Positions 1 to 5,360 of a stretch of DNA of 42,268 nucleotides are shown here, piece after piece. The stretch is from Pirellulales bacterium. Its GTDB lineage: Bacteria > Planctomycetota > Planctomycetia > Pirellulales > JAICIG01. The notes below the pieces were generated by a model. That model did no database searches. It saw only the letters and a list, made by a program, of their open reading frames with translations, and had not been told where the DNA came from. Each line of letters begins with the position of its first letter. Positions within the stretch are counted from its first letter, which is position 1. Made by a program: the position numbers and the translations under genes. Location of the stretch: NCBI GenBank assembly GCA_035533075.1, contig DATLUO010000184.1:1-42268 (forward strand). The letters are read 5' to 3'.

Positions 1-1
1 C

Positions 2-622
2 ACGCACGTGCTGTCGTTCGACGTCAAGGCCTGGGATGCGACGGCCCCCACGATTCAGACGGCTGCGGCCTTTGGCGGCATTCCGGCCGGCACCTACATG
101 CCGGGCGACCCAGGCTATGTGCAGATCATCAACGCCTGGGCCGGTCTTGGCGTCAGCACGTTGCAGGGGTACTTGCAACCGGTCACATCCGGCGGTTCAG
201 GTACGATCGTCGCGCAGGGTGCCTACGTCGATCTCAATTATCTTGGGCCGGTGGTCCAACCGTATATTGCCGGCGGCAACTATGCGATGGCGCAGGCCCT
301 GGCCGGCGTGTCGACATTCGCCGGTCCCGGCATGGCGCAGTTTGGCACCACGTACCGCACGGGCAGCGGTTTGGGAATGACCTACGACACCGGTTGTTTC
401 GACTACGAGAACGACGGCATCGATCAGAACCAGAACGGGATCATCGACGAGTTCACCAACGGGCTGGACGACAACGGCATCGGCGGCGTCGACGACGCGA
501 CCGAGATCGAGGGACCGATGCCCTATCGGGTGCCATTGAAGGGCATTCAGATCAAGATTCGCGTTTACGACCCCGACAGCCGCCAGATTCGCGAAGTCAC
601 CATCACGCAAGACTTTCTGTAG
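2..622 (+). CDS. C-terminal part of a secreted/pilin-like planctomycete protein (5' end outside window)
   Basis: The frame is open from the first bases of the window to TAG at 620-622, so this is the 3' part of a longer gene. About 206 residues are visible. They include an Asp/Asn/Gly-rich stretch (DYENDGIDQNQNGIIDEF, then NGLDDNGIGGVDD) that resembles calcium-binding or dockerin-like loops, and a conserved-looking tail, GIQIKIRVYDPDSRQIREV, ending TQDFL. From memory, tails like this occur in planctomycete prepilin-type (pseudopilin/PulG-like) exported proteins, but the N-terminal methylation signal that would prove it lies outside the window. The tail is duplicated twice downstream (1935-2072 and 2621-2686). 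The gene ends three bases before an R1 palindromic repeat. Coding status is firm; the function is only a guess. Confidence 0.7.
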   Translation, partial: THVLSFDVKAWDATAPTIQTAAAFGGIPAGTYMPGDPGYVQIINAWAGLGVSTLQGYLQPVTSGGSGTIVAQGAYVDLNYLGPVVQPYIAGGNYAMAQALAGVSTFAGPGMAQFGTTYRTGSGLGMTYDTGCFDYENDGIDQNQNGIIDEFTNGLDDNGIGGVDDATEIEGPMPYRVPLKGIQIKIRVYDPDSRQIREVTITQDFL

Positions 623-624
623 GA

Positions 625-663
625 GTAGGGTGGGACCAGCGAGCTTGCGAGCGCCGGCCCACC
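625..663 (+). repeat. R1 palindromic repeat, copy a
   Basis: A 39-bp GC-rich unit beginning GTAGGGTGGGACCAGCGAGC and ending GCGCCGGCCCACC. The outer GGTGGG and CCCACC arms pair, so one copy can form a hairpin. It follows the stop of the pilin-like gene by two bases. Confidence 0.85.
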
Positions 664-666
664 AAA

Positions 667-700
667 GGGTTCGGGGTTCAGGGTTCGGGGTTCAGGGTTC
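667..700 (+). repeat. Heptanucleotide tandem repeat GGGTTCR (4.9 units)
   Basis: Perfect 7-bp periodicity alternating GGGTTCG and GGGTTCA, starting three bases after the R1 copy. The same R1-to-heptamer junction occurs at 2107-2111 and 2726-2730. Confidence 0.85.
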
Positions 701-1124
701 TTCAGCCACGGATGGAACACCGATGAAACACCGGTCCGTGTTCGCTCTGTGTTTCATCCTTGGCACCCCTCGAATTTTGGATTTTCGATTGAGCGTTGGT
801 CCGTCGCCAACCCCTAATCACCAACCCCCAGCCCCTTCCGGGCGTACCGTAGGCATCACGCTCCGTCGTGATGGTGCATCGCTCGGCACTCCTTTTTGAA
901 CAGAAGGGGACAAAGGAAACGAAGGCTGGGACGTTCTTCCCTTCGTTTCCTTCGCGGCCTTCTGTTCCGACCGCGGGATCGCTGACTTCATCTGTGCCGA
1001 CCGCCCGGGGCGGGATAGAATAGCGTGAGGCGAACCTCGCCGCCCTTTTGCCGGGATGCGTCGTGGTGGAAGCCCGGCACGGGACAGAATTCAATGTCAT
1101 CCTTGTCATCCTTGCAGGAACGCC
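701..1124. other. Gene-free spacer with repeats and a long hairpin
   Basis: No convincing gene is seen. The spacer holds a segment at 704-746 that recurs nearly identically at 2763-2804, weak GGATTTT-like heptamers at 772-792, CCAACCC-type heptamers at 807-834 (CCAACCC, CTAATCA, CCAACCC, CCAGCCC), a small hairpin around 855-873 (CATCACG/CGTGATG), and the long hairpin annotated separately. A TAGAAT hexamer near 1016-1021 and a related CAGAAT at 1085-1090 could be -10 elements for the antitoxin-like gene, but no matching -35 was found. Confidence 0.5.
898..967. repeat. 70-nt hairpin with 28-nt arms
   Basis: The arms at 898-925 and 940-967 are exact reverse complements (10 bp outer stem GAACAGAAGG/CCTTCTGTTC and 13 bp inner stem AAGGAAACGAAGG/CCTTCGTTTCCTT) apart from a symmetric 5-nt internal loop. 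The terminal loop is 14 nt. There is no U-tract after it, so a simple intrinsic terminator is unlikely. It may be another mobile palindrome or a structured leader. Confidence 0.8.
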
Positions 1125-1367
1125 ATGAACCTCTCCACAGCGCAAATCGAAGCTATTAAACAGGGTGAGCCGGTCCGCATCGACGCGCCGGAGGTCGGCA
1201 CCGATTGCTTCGTCGTCCGCGCCGATGTCTTCGAGAGAATCAAGACGCTGCTTTACGATGACGAGCCGTTGTCGCCCGACGAGAAAACCCGGTTGCTTGT
1301 CGAGGCAGGACTTCGCGCAGGTTGGGACGACCCCGAAATGGATATCTACAACCGCGAATTGCCGTAG
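1125..1367 (+). CDS. Putative type II antitoxin-like protein (80 aa)
   Basis: An 80-residue acidic protein from ATG 1125, with AGGA about 6 nt upstream. The sequence has a short N-terminal segment (MNLSTAQIEAIKQGEPVRI), a central VVRADVFERIKTLLYDD, and an acidic C-terminus ending GWDDPEMDIYNRELP. It resembles small planctomycete proteins that precede PemK/MazF-family toxins; the C-terminal acidic tail would be the toxin-binding part. The next gene, a MazF-like fragment, starts 3 nt after its stop, the usual antitoxin-toxin order. The leader at 1081-1102 is almost identical to that of the small gene at 2321 (21 of 22 bases). The antitoxin role is inferred mainly from position. Confidence 0.6.
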   Translation: MNLSTAQIEAIKQGEPVRIDAPEVGTDCFVVRADVFERIKTLLYDDEPLSPDEKTRLLVEAGLRAGWDDPEMDIYNRELP

Positions 1368-1370
1368 ACG

Positions 1371-1574
1371 ATGGCCAACATGAAGCGAGGCGACGTCGTC
1401 ATCGTCGATTTTCCCTATAGCGACCAGACGGGCAGCAAGCTCCGCCCGGCGCCGGTGGTGCAGGCCGATGCGCTCAACCAAAAACTCGACGACACCATTC
1501 TGGCGCTCATCACCAGCAGCAGTCCCTTCACCCCCGGTGGAAGTGCGGCACGAGTGACGATAGAATACCGTTAG
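1371..1574 (+). pseudogene. MazF/PemK-like toxin, C-terminally truncated (67 aa)
   Basis: MANMKRGDVVIVDFPYSDQ, then KLRPAPVVQADA and DDTILALITSS, match the start of the MazF/PemK endoribonuclease fold (the first strand KRGDVVxVxFP and the RPxxVVQ strand). Family members usually run 105-120 residues; this one stops at 67. The last 15 or so residues (PFTPGGSAARVTIEYR) appear to be encoded by the leader of the next small-gene unit, which contains a GATAGAAT box also seen at other leaders here. The C-terminal half of the fold is therefore missing and toxicity is unlikely. It directly follows the antitoxin-like gene. Confidence 0.65.
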
Positions 1575-1602
1575 GGTTGCTTGCAGGAGATCGACGGTGG
1601 CT

Positions 1603-1677
1603 ATGAACACCCAGCCTGTAACCGAAGCGGAGATTCTTGCGGCTATCATTGCTGCAGCGACAAGGAGATTGAGATGA
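1603..1677 (+). CDS. Very short ORF, remnant N-terminus of the PVTEAEIL family (24 aa)
   Basis: ATG 1603, preceded by GGAGATCG, encodes MNTQPVTEAEILAAIIAAAT plus RRLR and stop. The QPVTEAEILA segment is repeated in the small gene at 2321, so both came from the same family. Here it is cut after about 20 residues. Its TGA overlaps the ATG of the next ORF (ATGA at 1674-1677), so it could work as a translational-coupling leader peptide or simply be a fossil. Confidence 0.4.
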   Translation: MNTQPVTEAEILAAIIAAATRRLR

Positions 1678-1886
1678 CGGCCAGGCTCATCGTCGAGCCG
1701 ATCGCGCGATATGTCGTGGGAGCCGAAGGGCGCGTCGATCTCGCGGTCTTTCCTTCCTATCATAGCGTCGCCATCGTGAGGCGCGACAACGACTGGCAGT
1801 TGCTGCCGGACGGCGCCGGTCGCGCCAGGCCGTGGTCCGAGGACGCCTTCGTCAAAGCCGTCGCATCGCTGGCGACCAAGGCGTGA
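1674..1886 (+). CDS. Small unrecognised protein (70 aa)
   Basis: ATG 1674 overlaps the preceding stop by 4 nt. The product reads MTARLIVEPIARYVVGAEG, then RVDLAVFPSYHSVAIVRRD and a tryptophan-containing C-terminus (DNDWQLLPDG, RPWSEDAFVKAVASLATKA). It looks like a compact alpha/beta domain. I have seen similarly laid out small proteins in planctomycetes but know no function. It sits in the same mosaic as the toxin-antitoxin fragments, directly before a degraded copy of the pilin-gene tail. Confidence 0.55.
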   Translation: MTARLIVEPIARYVVGAEGRVDLAVFPSYHSVAIVRRDNDWQLLPDGAGRARPWSEDAFVKAVASLATKA

Positions 1887-1934
1887 AGAAACGCGAGGAA
1901 CGCAGCCGCCGGCTTCGTGCGGTGCAGCGAGAGT

Positions 1935-2072
1935 ATGAAACAGCGGTCGTCGCCATCGCCGGTGCCGTACCCGGTGCGGCTGAAGGGCATTCAGATCAAG
2001 ATTCGCGTCTACGACCCCGACAGCCGCCCGATTCGCGAAGTCACCATCACGCAAGATTTTCTGTGGCAGTAG
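1935..2072 (+). pseudogene. Duplicated 3' end of the pilin-like gene, copy B
   Basis: An in-frame ATG at 1935 reads MKQRSSPSPVPYPVRLKG, then the same tail as the gene ending at 622 (GIQIKIRVYDPDSR, one Gln-to-Pro change, IREVTITQDFL), and ends WQ plus TAG. From about 1980 the DNA closely matches 537-622. The TAG is part of the next R1 repeat (GTAGGG). This is a 3'-terminal fragment without the upstream protein; it may derive from a paralogue rather than an exact copy, since VPYPVRLKG differs from MPYRVPLKG. Confidence 0.75.
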
Positions 2073-2107
2073 GGTGGGACCAGCGAGCTTGCGAGCGCCG
2101 GCCCACC
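2069..2107 (+). repeat. R1 palindromic repeat, copy b
   Basis: A 39-bp unit identical in layout to copy a. Its first bases supply the stop codon of pilin-tail copy B (TAG at 2070-2072). Confidence 0.85.
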
Positions 2108-2110
2108 AAA

Positions 2111-2178
2111 GGGTTCAGGGTTCAGGGTTCAGGACTTTGGGTCTTGGGTCTTGGGCGTTGGGTGTTGGGTGCTGGGTG
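2111..2178 (+). repeat. Two adjoining heptanucleotide arrays
   Basis: Three GGGTTCA units (2111-2131) are followed, after a short gap, by six units of a different heptamer (2137-2178): TTGGGTC twice, TTGGGCG, TTGGGTG twice, CTGGGTG. Confidence 0.85.
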
Positions 2179-2190
2179 TTTGCCTCGTTC

Positions 2191-2211
2191 CTGACGCCTG
2201 ATGCCTGACAC
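2191..2211 (+). repeat. Heptanucleotide repeat CTGACGC/CTGATGC/CTGACAC
   Basis: Three degenerate 7-bp units, the reverse complement of the GCGTCAG type found at 9057 and in the 5035-5069 array. Confidence 0.7.
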
Positions 2212-2320
2212 CTCGCGCCGCGCGTTTGGTCAGCCACGGATGAACTTCTGCCCGGCATCGTGCTGGAAGCACATCGCGGCCCGGGATAGAATTCAATGTC
2301 ATCCTCAGCAGGAGCCCGAC

Positions 2321-2607
2321 ATGGCGATCCACGCTCAGCCCGTAACCGAAGCCGAGATTTTGGCGGTCGTATTGCGCCGAATGAACCGACGTGGCCGCCG
2401 GAGTTGGCCAAGCTTGTGCTCGATTTGCAGTTCACGCCGGAGCAGGTGGCGCACATGCGCGACCTGGCCGAGCGGAACAACGCCGGCGAATTGACCGACG
2501 CCGAACGGAGCGACTTGCAAAGCTACGTGCATGTCGGCAACTTCCTCTCCCTGGCCCATTCCAAAGCCCGGCTCTCGCTTAGACACTCGGACGATCAACC
2601 GCAATGA
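2321..2607 (+). pseudogene. Small planctomycete-type protein broken by a frameshift
   Basis: ATG 2321 gives MAIHAQPVTEAEILAVVLR; the frame then runs into arginine-rich nonsense and stops at 2494. In another frame the reading continues naturally as PNEPTWPPELAKLVLDLQF, then TPEQVAHMRDLAERNNAGEL and a helical tail with LAHSKARLSLR, to a stop at 2605-2607. The switch is at about 2376-2379, where one missing C would restore a single ~95-residue protein. The second half looks like a helical small protein common in planctomycetes; function unknown. The leader (2283-2304) is shared with the antitoxin-like gene at 1125. A sequencing error or programmed frameshift cannot be excluded. Confidence 0.6.
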
Positions 2608-2620
2608 ACGCGGCCTTACA

Positions 2621-2686
2621 TTTCGCGTCTACGATCCCGACAGCCGCCAGATTCGCGATGTCACCATCACGCAAGATTTTCTGTAG
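2621..2686 (+). pseudogene. Duplicated 3' end of the pilin-like gene, copy C (22 codons)
   Basis: Only the last part is present: FRVYDPDSRQIRDVTITQDF, then Leu and TAG at 2684-2686. It has no start of its own. It joins the end of the frameshifted small gene (stop at 2607) within 15 bases, so the junction is sharp. TAGGAGTAGGG after the stop matches copy A. Confidence 0.75.
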
Positions 2687-2688
2687 GA

Positions 2689-2726
2689 GTAGGGTGGACC
2701 AGCGAGCTTGCGAGCGCCGGCCCACC
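2689..2726 (+). repeat. R1 palindromic repeat, copy c
   Basis: Same unit as copies a and b, with one G missing in the GGTGGG arm (38 bp). Confidence 0.85.
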
Positions 2727-2729
2727 AAA

Positions 2730-2760
2730 GGGTCCGGGGTTCAGGGTTCGGGGTTCAGGG
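2730..2760 (+). repeat. Heptanucleotide repeat GGGTYCR (4.4 units)
   Basis: GGGTCCG, GGGTTCA, GGGTTCG, GGGTTCA, GGG. Same junction to R1 as at 663-667. The following 2763-2804 matches 704-746. Confidence 0.8.
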
Positions 2761-2901
2761 ATTTCAGCCACGGATGGAACACCGATGAAACACCGGTCCG
2801 TGTTCAATCCGTGTTTCATCCGTGGCCTTGATTGTCTTTGGTTGTCAGTGGCGGTCAGAATCGGGCCATTTTGGCGGCCAGTCGGGAGCCAATGCCGTGA
2901 A

Positions 2902-3163
2902 TCAAGAGTGGCGGCCAGTGGTCGGCAGGAAGGGGCGGAAGAATCTCCGGCAGAGCGGTCGCTCGCAGGGCGGTGCAAACTCGTTGACCGTGGTTTCCCA
3001 GCAGGCCCGCCTGGTGGTCTCGTGAAAACTCGCTTGCATCATCTGGGCCGCGCGGGAAACGAGAAGTTGGCGATGTTCTTCTTCCCAAGCGTCGTCTTCA
3101 GGAGCGGGCAACTCGGCCAGCCAGCTCTCGTCGACCTCCAGCCGAAATCGACGATTTTGCGCA
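2902..3163 (-). pseudogene. Fragment of an ECF-type sigma factor
   Basis: On the minus strand the reading RRFRLEVDESWLAEL, then EEEHRQLLVSRAAQMMQASF and RRACWETTVNE, resembles the linker before region 4 of planctomycete ECF sigma factors (a WE..HR..LL..A...M....F....W.A.WE pattern). After ETTVNE the expected helix-turn-helix is absent and the frame degenerates to a stop at 2902. The upstream part is also absent: the fragment abuts, in the same frame, the TAG of the peroxidase gene at 3175-3177. A decayed leftover is the best reading. Confidence 0.45.
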
Positions 3164-3174
3164 GGCGGCCGCGG

Positions 3175-4218
3175 CTACCGCGGCAACTGCTCCTTGGTCG
3201 GCTCTTTGACGTGCCGCCAGCCCTCGCCGTTGAGCGCCTTGAGAAAAGCCACCAGGTCGCTTTTGTCTTGTTTCGTGAGCTTCAGCGGCTTGATGCGCTG
3301 ATCGAGATACTTGTTCTTGATGCCGCCGTCGTCGTAGTGCTCGATCACCTGCTCCAGCGTCTTGAACCGACCGTCGTGCATATAAGGGCCGGTGTGCTCG
3401 ATCTCGCGCAGGGTCGGCGTCTTGAACGCGCCCCGCTCCTCTTCGCGGCCCGTGACGAGATAACGCCCCAGGTCGGGACCGCGCTTGTCCATGCCGATGC
3501 CGATGTTGGCAAACGAGCCGTCGGTGAAGTTGAAGCCGATGTGGCAGGCGTCGCAGGTCGCCTTGTTGTAAAAGACGTCCATGCCGCGGACCTGCGCCTC
3601 GCTCATCGCCTTCTTGTCGCCCTCCTGGTAACGGTCGAACGGCGCGTTGCCCGAATAGATCGTCCGCTCGAACGTGGCGATCGCTTTGGCCACCTGGTCG
3701 ATGTCGAGCTTGTCGCTCTCAAAAACCTTCTTGAAGCGGCGGACGTAGCCGGGCACGGCCTTCAAGCGGGCGACGCTGGCCTCATGCGCCTTGTCGGCCT
3801 CTTTTTCCAGCGTCATCTCCAACGGGTTGGCGATCGGGCCTTTGGCCTGCTCTTCCAACGATTCCGCCCGGCCGTCCCAGAATTGCAGCGTGCTGTAGGC
3901 CCGGTTGATGACGGTCGGCGCGCTGCGGCCGCCTTTTTGACCCTTGATGCCGATCGACACGGCCTGCCCGTCGGTGAACGCCTTTTCCGGCGCGTGGCAA
4001 CTTGCACACGAAACGCTCGAGTCGCCGGACAGCCGCTTATCGAAGTAGAGCAACCAGCCCAGCTCGGCTTTGTGTTTCGAGTAAGCGTCGTCTTCCGGCC
4101 AAAACACCTTCGGCAGCCCCAGCGGCGGCGTGGGCGGTTTCTCTGGAAAGTCTTGAGCCAAGGCGACGCCCGCCAACAGCAACGTCAGCCAGCAAGCAGA
4201 AAGCGAAGTGCGCATCAT
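3175..4218 (-). CDS. Di-haem cytochrome c peroxidase / MauG family protein
   Basis: A 347-residue periplasmic protein. The start is ATG 4218 (a second ATG follows directly). A signal peptide (MMRTSLSACWLTLLLAGVAL) is probably cleaved after ALA. Two c-type haem motifs are visible: CASCH at residues 71-75 and CDACH at 222-226. GPYMHDGRFKTLEQVIEHY near residue 278 carries the usual methionine near the second haem. GRSAPTVINRAYSTLQFWDG matches the conserved core of bacterial cytochrome c peroxidases (reduction of hydrogen peroxide, electrons from small cytochromes or quinol pathway). Length fits the family. The gene is downstream of 4359-4907 on the same strand, with an R1 doublet between them. 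Whether it is a true peroxidase or a MauG-like oxidase cannot be decided by eye. Confidence 0.9.
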   Translation of the reverse strand: MMRTSLSACWLTLLLAGVALAQDFPEKPPTPPLGLPKVFWPEDDAYSKHKAELGWLLYFDKRLSGDSSVSCASCHAPEKAFTDGQAVSIGIKGQKGGRSAPTVINRAYSTLQFWDGRAESLEEQAKGPIANPLEMTLEKEADKAHEASVARLKAVPGYVRRFKKVFESDKLDIDQVAKAIATFERTIYSGNAPFDRYQEGDKKAMSEAQVRGMDVFYNKATCDACHIGFNFTDGSFANIGIGMDKRGPDLGRYLVTGREEERGAFKTPTLREIEHTGPYMHDGRFKTLEQVIEHYDDGGIKNKYLDQRIKPLKLTKQDKSDLVAFLKALNGEGWRHVKEPTKEQLPR

Positions 4219-4241
4219 GGTGCAAATTCCCGAGGTAGTGC

Positions 4242-4337
4242 GTAGGGTGGGACCAGCGAGCTTGCGAGCGCCGGCCCACCGTAATCGACGTCGCCAACGG
4301 TGGGCCGGCGCTCGCAAGCTCGCTGGTCCCACCCTAC
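4242..4337. repeat. R1 inverted doublet (copies d and e)
   Basis: A forward R1 copy at 4242-4280 and an inverted copy at 4299-4337 are separated by 18 nt that contain the palindrome CGACGTCG. The whole 96 bp can fold into one long hairpin. It fills the space between the peroxidase gene and its upstream neighbour. The geometry is the same as at 31182-31277. Confidence 0.9.
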
Positions 4338-4358
4338 AGATCCCTATTTCCTATGCTC

Positions 4359-4907
4359 TTACTTCTTCTTCGGCTTCGCTGTGCCGGTGATGTAGATCGC
4401 CTTCTGGCCGGCCACTTCGGTCATGGTGCCATGCACCTTCACGACCTCGGCCATGTGGTCGATCAGCTCGTCGCGCAGCTCGGTGTCGCCGTCGCGACGC
4501 GGATCGTGCTCTTCATCGATCAGCGTGTAAACATTGCCCTCTTCGGTCAGCAATCCGATCGGCTGTCCGTGTCGGGCACACTTCTGGCCGCAATCGCGGT
4601 GCTTGTCGCCGTGCTTGCCGACCTGCAGATAGCACGAGATGTCGATGATTTCGCCGACCGCCACGACCGGCTCGCCCGACACCGGCTTACCGCTGATGGA
4701 GGAGGTGACGGTGGTGACCGACCAGGGCTGGTCTTGGGTCGCTTTCTTGCCGATTTCGGCGGCCGGCTTGTCGTAGCTGCCCTTGGTCGGCTTCGACCAG
4801 TCGGGAAAGAGAATCCCTTTGCCTTTGTCGGCGGCGAGTCCGGCGATGAGAACGAATCCGGCAAAGGCTGCCGTCCGGCAAAGACGTTGCGTCGTGGGTC
4901 GTGACAT
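4359..4907 (-). CDS. Secreted protein of unknown function with a conserved Cys/His core (182 aa)
   Basis: The start is ATG 4907 (MSRPTTQRLCRTAAFAGF), chosen because AGGAG lies 7 nt upstream. The N-terminus is hydrophobic (FAGFVLIAGLAAD), a probable signal peptide. The central part reads GEIIDISCYLQVGKHGDKHR, then DCGQKCARHGQPIGLLTEEG and NVYTLIDEEHDP. The C-terminus is lysine-rich (AKPKKK). Cys and His spacing suggests a metal- or haem-binding site or disulfides; the fold looks OB-like, as in several short planctomycete exported proteins. Position just upstream of the cytochrome c peroxidase gene, on the same strand, suggests a shared transcript and perhaps a shared redox or metal-related role. 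A TACAAT hexamer at 4984-4979 may be a -10 box. Function not recognised. Confidence 0.75.
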   Translation of the reverse strand: MSRPTTQRLCRTAAFAGFVLIAGLAADKGKGILFPDWSKPTKGSYDKPAAEIGKKATQDQPWSVTTVTSSISGKPVSGEPVVAVGEIIDISCYLQVGKHGDKHRDCGQKCARHGQPIGLLTEEGNVYTLIDEEHDPRRDGDTELRDELIDHMAEVVKVHGTMTEVAGQKAIYITGTAKPKKK

Positions 4908-5034
4908 GAGCAATCTCCTTCAAGGCGTGAGCAAACGTAGGTCAAAACGAGGAAATCCCGGCCAATAAAGCCACCCCGATTGTAGTCACTGAAAAATAAG
5001 TGGGAAGAGGGCCGAAAGAGGGGACGCGATTAAG

Positions 5035-5116
5035 GGGTCAGCGGTCAGGGGTCCAGGCGTCAGGCGTCAGGGTGTTTGTCCTGACGCCTGAAACCTGACG
5101 CCTGATGCCTGATGCC
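5035..5116. repeat. Heptanucleotide array with an inverted second half
   Basis: One register of 7-bp units runs GGGTCAG, CGGTCAG, GGGTCCA, GGCGTCA, GGCGTCA (5035-5069). After a short loop come CTGACGC, CTGAAAC, CTGACGC, CTGATGC, CTGATGC (5081-5115), largely reverse complements of the first set, so the array can fold back on itself. An R1 copy starts 8 nt later. Confidence 0.8.
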
Positions 5117-5123
5117 TCAAATC

Positions 5124-5162
5124 GGTGGGCCGGCGCCCGCAAGCTCGTTGGTCCCACCCTAC
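5124..5162 (-). repeat. R1 palindromic repeat, copy f (inverted)
   Basis: Starts GGTGGGCCGGCG and ends GGTCCCACCCTAC, two internal differences from copy e. It stands alone between the heptamer array and the kinase-like gene. 5163-5360 holds nothing further that I can name. Confidence 0.8.
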
Positions 5163-5360
5163 GCCTGTGCGTTGCCGGCCTTCAGTGTGCAGCACCGCAC
5201 AGGTCGGCCACAAGGCGAGTCGCCAAAACCGACATTTTCGCCATTTGACGCCAGTCGCCGTGTCCCCTCCGCTTCTGGCCCCGCTTTTGCGTAGCCCTGT
5301 CTCGTTGGATGTAACCCCATACTCAAGTGAACGCTTTGCAAGCGATCCTAAAGGACGACC

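Noticed and set aside
2785..4245. A 486-codon frame opposite the cytochrome c peroxidase gene
   Set aside because: The minus strand has two CxxCH motifs and a signal peptide; the plus frame is a shadow.
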